From Mytilus galloprovincialis (taxonomy: Eukaryota > Mollusca > Bivalvia > Mytilida > Mytilidae), in NCBI RefSeq assembly GCF_965363235.1, contig NC_134843.1, positions 4,402,001 to 4,466,000 on the forward strand: 64,000 nucleotides of DNA, read 5' to 3'. Positions 47,901 through 60,200 of the stretch are shown piece after piece. The notes under the pieces were generated by a model, which was given only the letters and a program-made list of their open reading frames with translations, made no database searches and had not been told where the DNA came from. How positions within the stretch are numbered: position 1 is the first letter of the stretch; each line of letters begins with the position of its first letter. Position numbers and translations under genes: made by a program.

Positions 47901-50405
47901 AAGTCTATGTTCCAAGAGAACAGTTAAAACAACTGTAAGATAATCAACTAGTCATTATAACTCAAGTACAAGTTATTGATGTTTTAATTTTATTTCTAAA
48001 CACTTTCATTAAACTGAAATCAACCATGCTCAAAACATCAATTAAAGGTCTCATTTAATTGTTGCAGAGAAGTTTTGTTACATCAGCATTTATTTCTATT
48101 CATCATCATTGACAAAAGTTATTTGAAGGCGGTTAGGTTTGAAGCAGTAATGTTGTACTAAATGAACAAAAACAGTAATGCTAGGGTTCTTTTTCAAATT
48201 GTTGCTTTAAATTATCTTGATTAATAATTATGATTTGTCATAGATCCAACCTTTGTAAGAGATCAAAGAATTGGGATCTGCTTTAATTTTTTCATAGAAT
48301 AAAGTATTCCCATTATACAATGAATGCATGGAAAACAAAACAAAAACAGATGCAGATCCATAATTTTGGAAGGGGGGAGAGCTGATTGCCACAAACTAGG
48401 CAACATCAGATATAGGAATTGTTAAAGGTCTATGCATTGTACAAATATTTAGCTCGAAAAGGGGTCCCCTAAATCCGCCTTTAAGAAATAATGTTTCTTG
48501 ACAAATCTTATTCTTCCTCTTTTATACTTTGTGTGTGTTACTTGATGTTAGGCCAACTAACAAACAATCTATCTAGTATAGTATTGAACTAACATGCATC
48601 TGCATTGAAGTTTGTAAGTCCAATTGTGCTGTCTGAAACTTTTATATCGAAAACTTTTTTAAGTTGTAGATCAAATATGTGACACTTGGTGTCCTGTTTC
48701 ATTAAGGATTTCATAATTCAGTCTTATTGCTCATTGCTGAATCACGATTTTTTCAAAACTTTTTTATCTGTTTGTTTCAATATCTACGACTTTTCATAAG
48801 AAATCTCATTAGAAGATGAAGAAGTCTCAGTTTTATACATCTCCACATTTTTTCTTAGTTCCTAGATTACACCTATTTCTAACATTTATCAATCTATATA
48901 TTCCCAACACAAACATTAGGTTCAGATGGTTTTAAATCAATATATGCAGGGTGTATATCAAACAATCCACATTCCAGCAGACAGGAATTTCATCCTTTGA
49001 CTTTTAATGATCACAGACATCTTTACATCAATACAACAGAGAGAACCCACTCACTGAAGAAAACACAAGCTTTGATTTTTTTAATGCAATTTAGTGAATG
49101 CAGCTGACATGATATTCATAGAACAATAATATTTCTGACTAAGCAGTTTCAAAATGATTTGTAACTTCTATACTGAAAAGATTTAAAAAAAAATCATGTT
49201 AGGAAAATATGTGTACAAAGCAATGATATAAAGATAAATATATTAACGGATATTAAATTTATACCATGCCTATTCTATAATGATGTTAATATACTTAAAC
49301 TTTATTGATATTAAATTTATACCATGCCTATTCTATAATGATGTTAATATACTTAAACTTTATTGAACATCAGTATTGATAGGAAATACAAAAAAAATTG
49401 TTCTGTAAAGAAAGTTTTAGGTTTTCCCCACCAGATCAACTGTTACACATACAGTACTTTTATTTTTAAGTTTTCTTTGTCTTTTACATGAAGTTCATTG
49501 TAATAGGGCCTAAAACAGCATCCTTGATGGAGCTACATATACGATAACGGGACCCTTTATTACACATATCACTCAAAATGTTGGCTTGCAGGTGCCCCCC
49601 TTTTTTCAAAACTCCTGAATGATTAGACTGCACCTGTTAGGTATAGGAGATTGTCCCCAAACTTTAGTTTAAGTGCACATCTTGTGGAAACTCATATATT
49701 GGTCTCGTTTTAGCAGACTTTCTCTAGACCATAGGGGATGATTTGATCAAGGTTAATTTTGTAATATTCCAGGTTAAGTAAGTGAAACAGACAGTAGTAC
49801 AGCAAGTAAATCTATATTTATAAATATCTAAGCAGTGGGCATATGGCAGAGGTAATTAATTCACAGGTGCACATCTATACTGCCAGATTACACATGTTGC
49901 TATGCCAATCAACATTTTTTGTAAATTTTGTAAATTTTCATTTTTTTGTTTATCAGTTTCAAATTAGTGTGTAAAACTTCCTTTTATAGAATTTCATGCA
50001 TTTGATCTATCAAGTATTGAACCAATGATCTTCTGTACTTCAGGCTAAGCACCCTTCCACAAGACAACAGAGTAGGTTTTATAACATGGAACATGTACTT
50101 GTACAGCTTTAGAAAGGTTAAAATACCAGTGTTCTCCCTAGGCCTTTACAGGACCACAGGCCTGCATTGTATAATTTTTAGCCTGGTGCTATCAGTCTTA
50201 CAGTGATGTTTACTTTTTGCCAGTGGTGCCAAAATTTTCAGTAAAAAAACATTAATCGGTAACGTTTTATACGACTTGATAAAATTTTCTGTGCCGAGTT
50301 ACTCCCACTCTGGAGCAGATAACTGTGCAATACTAAAACATTGTAATTTGGTTGATGGCAATTTATCACCCATCTCTCTTAAATCAATAGAAGGATCAAA
50401 GACTT
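44926..50405. other. Intronic interval with two short duplications
   Basis: A pair of about 68-bp units at 45870-46000 ('cactac(a/g)aactgaatggg', 'agatttagagagagtac') and a near-perfect two-copy duplication of about 58 bp at 49250-49366 ('gatattaaatttataccatg') are present. The part at 48340-48480 carries a 'gatgcagatccataattttg' repeat phrase. No coding content is recognised. Confidence 0.45.
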
Positions 50406-50409
50406 CTTA

Positions 50410-51646
50410 GGCTTAAATTAAAATATTGTTTGTTTGCCCTTTACCGACCGACCCTATAAATTTGTTGCGCCTGAAAATCTTTTATTTGTATTTACCAGCA
50501 AGATTTTATTTCATTTTATTTTTCCGTTCCTACAAAAAAATCTTATATTCGTATTTCCTGCTCAAACCTTTTTACCGGAATACTCAGGTTTTATCTTTCC
50601 CGTATAAGGTCTAGTCCGTTTGGTATCACGTGAGCGTTTGACATGAACACTTGCATTTAGAGTTTCAAAGCATTTGTTTGAAATCGATGTTGAAAACTTT
50701 GAAATGATATGACGAACGTTAGTAACTCTGTGTCTTTATACTTGAAGAGTAGGGTTCATTAAAAAAAAGTTTGTCCAATACAAAATTATCAACGTGTGTA
50801 CAAAATATTTTGTAAACGGACGTTGTATCCTATATGTAGGAATGGCCTTTGGTGATCCGTAGATCAGGATGATTATGTTAATGATGCCTTCAACAAGCAT
50901 TGATATATTATTTATATCTGACATGAACCAAAGGTCTGTAAAGTTGAGAATATTTGGCAGTAAAATCGTCAAGTTTTTCCATACAGAACATTTATAAATG
51001 CGATGAAAAATATGTGACAATTAAGTTTCAAGTCTAGATCTTGTATCATTTTTATTTAAAACCCAGGCACACACATAAATTTTAACACTCTAGGGACTTT
51101 TTCTGCTAGTAATGTATGTCTGCCCGGACATATTTTAACAGGACAACTATATCTTACAGAAATCCTTTAGGTCGAGGTCGGCGTACAAGGTATGTAGTAC
51201 AGAATATTAGTGTAAGTTAAAAAAAGTTCCAGGCATATAAACGTTGAAAATATCCCGCACCGTCCTATATTTTGATATTTGAAAACAAAATAGTAGTGCA
51301 TATGAATTAATTTTAACATTCATCAGGATAATTTTTTGCAAAACTTCATGGGGTTTTATACTAATAGTCCCAGAAACTTATTAGCAAAAGCATACTTAAA
51401 CAAAACAATACAGACAAAAATGATGTCATGCAGATTTTGTATCTATTAAATAAAATATTATACCTACCTGCCTACCCATGACAAAAAATGTACCGATATT
51501 ATACCTACCTGCCTACCCATGACAAAAAATGTACCGAGCTAAGTTATTTTTTGGGAAAGAAAAATAAAATATTTTACCTACCTACCTACCCTGTTTCTAA
51601 ACATAGGGTCGGAAAAGGGCAAACAAACAATATTTTAATTTAGGCC
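50410..51646. mobile_element. 1237-bp inverted-repeat DNA element with TTA target duplication
   Basis: The ends read GGCTTAAATTAAAATATTGT (left) and, reverse-complemented, GGCCTAAATTAAAATATTGT (right). Both continue with 'ttgtttgccctt' and 'ccgaccctat'. The direct repeat TTA lies at 50407-50409 and 51647-51649. There is no transposase frame (the longest frame is under 100 codons and unremarkable), so the element is non-autonomous. Near the right end there is a 41-bp duplication (51460-51540, 'acctacctgcctacccatga'). TTA duplication again suggests PIF/Harbinger-type mobilisation, by inference. The ends differ from those of the MITE at 5690-5971. Confidence 0.75.
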
Positions 51647-51687
51647 TTAACATCTTCTTACAGAATATCAAAATATTGTTTAATTAA

Positions 51688-51838
51688 GGAATGACTGTAA
51701 TATTTTTTCTGTCTATGAAGAAATAACATAAAAAATTTGGTGCACACTGAATAACGCGCGTAGCAGGTTATTTACAGTGTGCACCACATTTTTTATGTTA
51801 TTTAGATTAGACAGAAAAAATATTACAGTCATTTCTTA
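51688..51838. mobile_element. Long perfect-type hairpin (MITE) with a CG-rich loop
   Basis: The left arm 'aatgactgtaatattttttc' (from about 51691) pairs with the right arm 'gaaaaaatattacagtcatt' (to about 51834). The arms continue through 'ataacataaaaaat' and 'ggtgcacactg' for about 65 bp each. The loop contains 'aataacgcgcgtagcagg', conspicuously CpG-rich in this AT-rich context. If transcribed within the host intron it would fold into a stable stem. It lies just 40 bp from the element ending at 51646. Confidence 0.75.
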
Positions 51839-51879
51839 TAATTCAATTCTAAATTCCATTTTAAACCCTAGAAAACCAT

Positions 51880-52010
51880 AAAAAAACGTTGATGACGTCA
51901 CGGTCACATGACTAAATTATGTCTATGGGCTCATAACAAAATAACGTCAGCCAATCAGAAGACGTGTTACATCCAAAATTAAATTATTGTGGGATGCAAT
52001 AAATTAGCAA
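51880..52010. repeat. CRE- and CCAAT-containing repeat block
   Basis: The block contains 'cgttgatgacgtcacggtca' with a perfect TGACGTCA palindrome (CREB/ATF-type site), and 'aacgtcagccaatcagaaga' with a CCAAT-box-like core. I recall similar blocks as repeats in mussel DNA; a regulatory role is not shown. Confidence 0.4.
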
Positions 52011-54225
52011 ACAGGAAATTTAAAGACACACAGGTTGTCATGATTTGGCGGCAATATTTGAAATTGAATTATTTTCAAGATCTGGGTAGAAAAGTACCAT
52101 TTTTTAAAAATTTGATGAAAATATCCCAAGTGTGGAAAAAATAAGAAAAATTCTCCAAATATTTCCATTAAAGAAGTTGCACATCTTCTACGTGTGTGCA
52201 ATATTTCTGGACAGTTTCAGGTGTAAGGTTTATGAAAACACAAAGTAGGTACATATAAATTTCACCACCCGCCCACCATACTTTTAATTATATCCTGGTT
52301 TTGGTCTCTATTCAACCAGTGCCAAAAATATGTAACAGGATTTAGATATTGCTTTATAGTCAAGTAGCCTTTCTGTACTTGAGAGTCATTTAAGTTAATA
52401 CTAAATCAAATAAAATGACGTTGCAAATTTTTCTCTGATCAAACAGAATACATAAAGGTATTCATACTGCGCAAAATACTGGAGATGCTTTAATTCTATA
52501 CAGTATTCTTTTTTTTTGCTGGTTCTCAATACTCTATAATAAGACATGAATATTAAAATGCACTTAAAATTGTAAATCATAACATAGGGGATTAATCTTT
52601 TATGATCCTTTGAGTTATTGCTGCATCACTTACTAAAAGTTGGCTGAATGATTCTAGTTCCTTTATGATTAACTGTCTTCAATAGAGTTAAAGTACACAT
52701 TCCTTCAATTAAAACATGAGAAAATAGATTTCTATCAGATGCAAATTGGGGGAAAAAAGGGGGGGTACATTTCAATTGTTTTTTTGAAAAATCCTGCCAA
52801 ATAGATCTTCAAATTTGCCATTGCATTGGTTAACCTCAAGATAATTTTTAAAATCAAAGACAGTCAATAGTTGAAACACAGAGAAAATACATTTGTTTTT
52901 ATCTATGGATTTTATCATACAATTTTCACTATTTTTGTGAACAATTAGCAGCATATTATGTTTGTTGAAGATAAGCTATCTCCACATAAATACTACCTGT
53001 AGATAAACAAAATTTGACATATTATGTTACAGATGACAGAAGTGTCCTTGAGAAATTACAATCCAATAACCAGATTTATATGATAATAATGTGTTCTCAC
53101 ATTGCCTATTAAATAATTTGACACAAGGTGGCAGCAATCAAAAAGTAAACAGTCAGATTACAACAGATTGGAACAAAATGGTACAGGGAAGTTATTACCA
53201 TAAAAAAAAACAATCCTTCTGAATACCCTCTTTCTATGGAACTTTGCTTGGCTTGGTCTTTTTTTCTACATTAGGCTCAATGGAGTCCAGATTAAACAGG
53301 ATAACAGGTAAACCACTATCTCCACCCTCCCCTCCCCCTCCCCAAGCCCCAAACACACACAACTTTTGTACATAGGGATGAGATTTATTGTAACTTAATA
53401 AAAGATTTCAATGTAACCCACACACCCCCCTTTTAGTACATGTAGTCCGATTTATCAAAACAGGATAAGGTTTCCAGATAACCCACAGAAGATGCAGATC
53501 CAGGATTTTTGAAAAGAGGGGATGGGTGGATAACGTCTAGTTAATTTAAATTAAGTTCACAAATGTTTAATTTGGACAAATTATCAAATCAATGTTCTAT
53601 ATGACAATATACATTATTCAAAATTTAACTACAGTTTTACTTTGTTCTGTTTTCCTTGTTTCAATTTGCTGACCACAAATTGTGTTTCTTATATTTATTA
53701 GTTCTTTTGACATTCTAAATGCACATATTTCACTCAGACTAAAACTTTAAAATGCTTTTAAAAATAAACAATGATTACATTATATATAAACCAATTTACT
53801 TAGCTAAATGATTATCTAACTACCTCTATTAAATATCAAACTCAATATTTTGAATCAAAGTAACTATATGTTCAGGTTTGTGACTAAAAATTAATGACTT
53901 ACTTATTTGTCTGTCTCTAACTAGTAATAATTTCACAATACTCAGGTTATCTTTACATAGGGTTCATGCCTTTACCACCGAGAATAGAATTTCCATGTCC
54001 ACGTAGAATAAAATATGCAGTCATTCTCTATAAATTTTTAATCACCCCTGTCGATGATATTGTTTGATTGGAACCTTTTTGCACTGTCTATCAATAGTTT
54101 AAAGTCTGTAATCCAACTTGAAAAACAAGTGTAACAAAATACTATCAATTTCAAGAGTTTTTGAGTGACTCTTCACACATAGATACACACATTCAAATAT
54201 CAATTTTTAATTGTTCCATGTAAAA
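52011..54225. other. Gene-free intronic interval
   Basis: AT-rich with C-rich runs at 53315-53345 and a 'gatgcagatccaggattttt' repeat phrase at about 53490. No exon, RNA gene or defined element was recognised. Confidence 0.35.
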
Positions 54226-55150
54226 ATAAAATTCAACTATCCATTTGTTTTATAATTCTAGTACACCAAAATAAACTCCAACTATCCATTTGTTTTATAA
54301 TTCTAATACACCTTAGACATTAGACATTAGACATTATTTTATTTTTCCAATCATGGGCCCTTGTCAGGCAAGATACAAAAACATCATAATACAATGATTA
54401 TATAAACATTAGTGAAATACACAATAAGTAATACACAAATAATAAATTGATAATATGAGTAATGTAGGATATAATTATAGTAAGAGACATTGAGTGCAAT
54501 GAGGCCAATTTAATATTAAAAGGATATGATATTAAGTTTATTTTAAAATACGGAAACTAAAAAATAGCAAAAATAGAACCGGGAATATAGCCAAATTTTA
54601 CACCAAAATAAACTCCAACTATCCATTTGTTTTATAATTCTAGTACACCAAGATAAACTTCAACCATCCATTTGTTTTATAATTCTAGTACACCAAGACA
54701 AACTTTAACTATCCATTTGTTTTATAATTCTAGTACACCAAGACAAACTTTAACTATTCATTTGTTTTATAATTCTAGTACACCTAGATAAATTTCAACT
54801 ATCCATTTGTTTTATAATTCTAGTACACCAAGATAAACTTCAACTATCCATTTGTTTTATAATTCTAGTACACCAAGATAAACTTTAACTATCCATTTGT
54901 TCTATAATTCTAGTACACCAAGATAAACTTCAACTATCCATTTGTTTTATAATTCTCGTACACCAAGATAATCTAACTTCAACTATCCATTTGTTTTATA
55001 ATTCTAGTACACCAAGATAAACTTCGACTATTCATTTGTTTTATAATTCTAGTACACCTAGATAAACTTCAACTATCCATTTGTTTTATAATTCTAGTAC
55101 ACCTAGATAAACTTCAACTATCCATCAACTATCCATTTGTTTAATAATTT
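54226..55150. repeat. Tandem array, 45-bp unit x about 14, interrupted by an insertion
   Basis: The unit is 'ccatttgttttataattcta' followed by 'gtacaccaagataaacttcaactat'. Two units precede and about twelve follow the 286-bp insertion at 54313-54598. The last units near 55125-55190 are degenerate. Confidence 0.85.
54313..54598 (-). mobile_element. 5'-truncated LINE 3' end inserted in the 45-bp array
   Basis: Read on the minus strand, the insert ends 'ttgcctgacaagggcccatg', 'attggaaaaataaaataatg' and a short (TAATGTC)n tail, as in the 3' ends of several invertebrate LINEs. TACACC is duplicated at 54307-54312 and 54599-54604, both derived from the array unit. No coding sequence remains. Confidence 0.7.
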
Positions 55151-56745
55151 TAATACACCAAGACAACATTTAACTATAATTCTGGTACACAGGTTCTAAG
55201 CTACCCCATCAAAGGGAAAATCAATCACATGTTTCAACTTCCTTAAACTATATTGCTCTCCTTAAAAAAAATTGATTAAAGTATCCATATCCCTTCTTAT
55301 AGATATAGTATTACAGATATTTCCACATGTAAATTTTTCCTGAAATAATTCCTCACAGTTACCCACATTTATTTTTGATTTATAAAAATAATGTTTCCAA
55401 CGCCTTGCATATTCTTGAACTTCCTTTAAATTCCAAACACCGTTAATTTATTTCCCAAAATAAACCTTCCCATCAATTCTGTAGTCTAGAGGGTGCAACC
55501 ATCATTACAATGTAAAGGTTGTCTGTGAGGCTTACAGACAGTCATATCAATTCTAATCAACAGAAAACAAACAATTTCTAGTATCTTACCTATGACCTTC
55601 TGGTGATTAAATTGTGGACTCAACCTTTTGTCAAAATTTATCAATTTAGAACAGACTGAATGTGTGTATAATTATGTAAGATGTCTGTGTTAGCCTTCAT
55701 GTCTTTTCTGTGCTAGATCTGACAGCTGTTTCTCATAGACAAACCAATCATATCCACTTTATAATTATCAACTTTTAATTTTCATGTTATTGGTATTTTT
55801 TGACAATCATCAGGACTTGTCCATCTAAATGATACATTTAACATGTCTAGACTGAGTAATTTTATACCAGTATTTTTTTTTTTTTAGACTTCCTGGCTAA
55901 TTTTTTATTGGACCTATATTATTACCTCATATGGAATTAATTCAGAATTTCATACTAATTTCCATGATAGTTTGGAATAAATCTGTTTTTCTACACTGCT
56001 GATGAGAATGACTTGACACAATTATGCTGTAGGATGCTGAGTGCGGAAAAACCCATCTCTGGTACACCTAACACATCAGACATTATAAAGTGTTGTCAAA
56101 CAGATGCATGTCTAGATACACACCTGTGGTATTTTACCTGACAAGTTATATTTTGTTCAAATCACCTGTAGGTAATGATATAAGTTAAACAGTCATTATT
56201 TTAACAAAAACATATCATGTCTTTACACAAACACATCATTTTTTAAATTACAAATTTCTCAGACAGCACACCTTTATGACTGACTTCTTTTTATATGGCT
56301 AATTATCTAGCCTGGTGAAATGGTTTTGACTACACAATCGATTATGCACTTTAAGACCAGAAAAATAAGTCTGATTAGTTAGTCAAATAAATTTTAGTAT
56401 GTCTGACAATATTGTAAAGATGTGTTATTTCTTACAGTTATAATAACTGGGTGTTTACCTAATGCCAAGCTGAGCCAGATAAAGATTAAATGAAACTTAA
56501 CTTTTTTTTTAATAAAAATTGTCAATTTTTGTTTGAGAAGCAAAGAAAGTATGATTTATTGTAAATGTCTGTTAATGATTGTGGACTGTGTACATTTGTG
56601 TGTCAGTCAGTTTAACATTTATGATAGCATGCAGACAGGATCAATATATGGTTTTCCATTGATTAGGAAGTACAGGCTAGGTCAGACAACCTACTGATTT
56701 ATAGAAAAATCAGTCTATTACAAGGCAGGCCAAACTTACAAGTAA
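55151..56745. other. Gene-free intronic interval
   Basis: AT-rich single-copy-looking sequence with no element or exon that I could recognise. Confidence 0.35.
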
Positions 56746-57290
56746 GAAAACTTAAATTAGGCAGGTAAATCTAAAATGTAAGGAAACTAATTAGGCAGGT
56801 AAATCTGACTTGTAAGGGAACTATTTAAATTAGGCAGATAAATCAGACATGTAAGGGAACTTATTAGGCAGGTAAATCTTGCATGTAAGGGAATTAGGCA
56901 GGTAAATTTGGCATGTAAGGGAACCAATAAGGCAGGTAAATCTAAAATGTAAGGGAACTTATTAGGCAGGTAAATCTAAAATGTAAGGGAACTAATTAGG
57001 CAGGTAAATCATACATGTAAGGGAACTTATTAGGCAGGTAAATAATACATGTCAGGGAACTAATTAGGCAGGTAAATCTGACATGTAAAAGAAACAAATT
57101 AGGCAAGTTAATCTTGCATGTAAGACAATAAATTAGCAGGTAAATCGTACATGAAAGGAAACTGTAATTAGGTAGGCAAAACTTACATGTAAGGAAACTA
57201 ATTAGGCAGGTAAAACTTACATGTAAGGCAACAAATTAGCAGGTAAATCATTAATTAAAGGAAACTACTTAGGCAGGTAAAACACAGATT
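56746..57290. repeat. Irregular tandem array, about 33-bp unit x about 16
   Basis: The unit is 'attaggcaggtaaatctgac' followed by 'atgtaagggaact', with indels, so spacing varies from about 28 to 37 bp. Units at the right end decay into 'gattgcag(a/t)tc' variants. Non-coding. Confidence 0.8.
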
Positions 57291-60200
57291 GCAGATCCAT
57301 TTAATAGGAACTGATTTGGTAGGCATATCCTTAAACAGATTGCAGTTCTATGTAATGGGAACTGATAAGTTGGCAAGTACTAAAAAACATAAGTATGAAA
57401 CTGATTACACAGAAAAATCTCTTAAACTAAGCCTAACAGACAAGATTTAAATCAAATTTAAAGAATACAAAATAATGCAAAACAAAATATAATAAAACCT
57501 GTTATAAGAATTTAAAGAGGAAGCATTATGAGATTTGTACGATTTTCTTGTACTTTTGTTTAGAAGCTATAGACTTCCAGACATATTACTGATTGAAAGG
57601 ATTAGGAAATAAATTGTAAAACTTTTTCCATAATTGGCAAGGATTATCAACTAAACACCTCAAGTGCTGAAATAAGGCACACCAGTTAATGGGAAGCTAC
57701 GATCATACAACCAGAGACAAACATTTTGTTAAATGAGTATTACAGAAGCATATCAGGTCATTGATTTCGTCTGAGAATGGTCGCATTTTTGACTTGGCTG
57801 GATTAAATATAAAACATAAAGGCTTAGGAGCATTGACATGTGAAATTATAGTGGATGTATTAAAAATGACAAGAGATCTAGCTGCAGTGTCTGACTGTCC
57901 TATAATAGTTGTTATATGAATCATTGGATAATGAGAATAAAGTTATTATGGGAAGACTGATGAAACAATGTTACGTAATAATATATCTCAACTATTGTGT
58001 TAGTACTTTATCAGTTTGTCAGAAATGCTCAAACACATTAACAGCATTTTATAACAATTTCCCTAAGGTTTCTAACACAAAAAAGGCACTGCACTTGGCT
58101 TTGAAATGACACCAACATTTATAAAAAGTAGAGAATCCCCTAAGACAGCTGTCAAAATATAGGTTAACACCATATCAGACAGTTTTGTATTGGCTTTGAA
58201 GAACAAATTATCCTTATCTTCAGCATCAGATAAGGTTAATCCAGTACATGTTTTGAAGGCAATAAAAAATATCTGTTGCTTACATCACTTTTAAAAGTGG
58301 GGCTATACTGCAATCACCTGGTCTTTCAAAAATACTTTATTCAGACTTCTCACTGGAACTAGGGAGCAGAATTACTTCATATGACAGCGACAAATAGTAG
58401 AAAAATTAATAATACGAAAAATATAGAAAAACAGAAACTTCCTAAATGGTATAGTGGAAGCATGCTTGATTCTTGTTTTAGTCTAACAGTAGCATACATT
58501 AGGATACCATTCTGAAGCTAATCAAATTTAAACATGACAGACTCACTTTTGCAGATAAAAATTCCAAATGTGACAACAGCTATTCAATGTTGATTAAATG
58601 ATGAGGAAGGACTAGCTGACATTTCCATCCTAACCTTGTTATTTGACTACAATTCAATGTTTTATTACAAGATCTGTCGACTATCCAACATATTTGGAAA
58701 ATTGATAATATCATTTCCATTTTGCCTATTCCACAGTAGCCAGACCCAGACAACAAATAAATAGTTTAATAACTTCTCCTATGTAATCAGACATCTTGAA
58801 GATGTATTACCTTTCAGACAAGACTGAATGATCCTTGAAATATTCATTCAATATTTATGTTTTACATTCTGACAATATGAAAAAAGCTATTGACCGCTAA
58901 GTGAACTCAGCCTGGCTTGTTATCCTTGTCCTTAAATATGCAAGCCATTACATGGGGATTAATCATAGACCTGTGTATACCTCTATAAGACATTAATACA
59001 ATAAAATGTGGTAATTTTATCTTTTTCACTAACCTGTGTCTCCTGAGCTTAAAACACATTGAAGCAAAGTTTTTTTTATTTGATTATCACCTAACATTGA
59101 AAACATCTTGTTATCATTTAGTTAAGTAAACAGAAAATTAGAATTTACATAAAATTTCCATTGAAATCGGATTACTGTGGGTTTTGAGAACTTGGTAATG
59201 GCATTTTACAGAAAAATGAATATTTCAACAAATTCTTGGGTAAAACCTATACTAAAACACCAAAATACCTTTCGTCTTACACTGATAGAAATCTGTCTGC
59301 AAAATGAGATCAATTTTTATTTCATTTGAATAATTTTATTCTCTATTACAAGGTGTAAGCTACATTATTTATGCAAAATTCCTGTTCTACACATGTACAA
59401 GTTTGTAAAAGAATTATTATTTGACTCCCTTGGTATAATACATGCAAGGTAATATCAACATGACATGTGTTCAGATCATGATGTTGATTTCAATGGGGAT
59501 GCCTTCACTCAGACTTGCAATAAATTTGTCTAAATTAAATTGAATGATAAAAAGTAGGAAAGTTCATCTCCACAAGTAAAATGATATAGATCAAATGAAA
59601 GATGCATTATACAACCGCGACAAGCAATGTCAGATAGAATCTCATGTGCTAGCTGTAACCAGGTAAAGGGTTCTACTATTTAAATTCTTTATCAACCTAG
59701 TTATGTAATGTTTGAAATGTTGGCACTGTAATTTATTGGAATTATCAATAAACAAATTATGTAACTCAGGTATATTCAGTTCAAATATGTAATGAGTATT
59801 CATCATTCTTTTATAATGTCTTTTTTTAGAAACTTAAAAGTGAATCTTCAATGGAAACGAAGTGATGCCACCTGCAAGAGGTATTCAGGAAATGCCACAC
59901 TTGAATAAATGTTATCCAATATTAATGGAACTGAAAAATCCCAAGGTGAAACCGTAGAAATTGAATGATCAATTTAAAATAGTATATTCTATGCAAGTCT
60001 TATATAGTTACTGTCAAGGGAGAAACACAGTGCATACCGTGTATATATATATATTATTCTGCAAATCACATGCTTCCTGAATCTACTCCCTAAGTAAAAA
60101 TATTCACCAAAGTACAAACAAACTAATACAAGTTATGTCTTTTTCTATGTACAGTTTCTCTCATCTCTATCTATTAAAGTTTTTATAATACGCCAAAAAA

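Noticed and set aside
47607..47943. Three overlapping frames of 61-67 codons
   Set aside because: No start or splice context, no motif, and both strands are open for similar lengths.
56746..57290. CRISPR-like repeat-spacer pattern
   Set aside because: The apparent spacers are short, related to each other and part of the degenerate unit.
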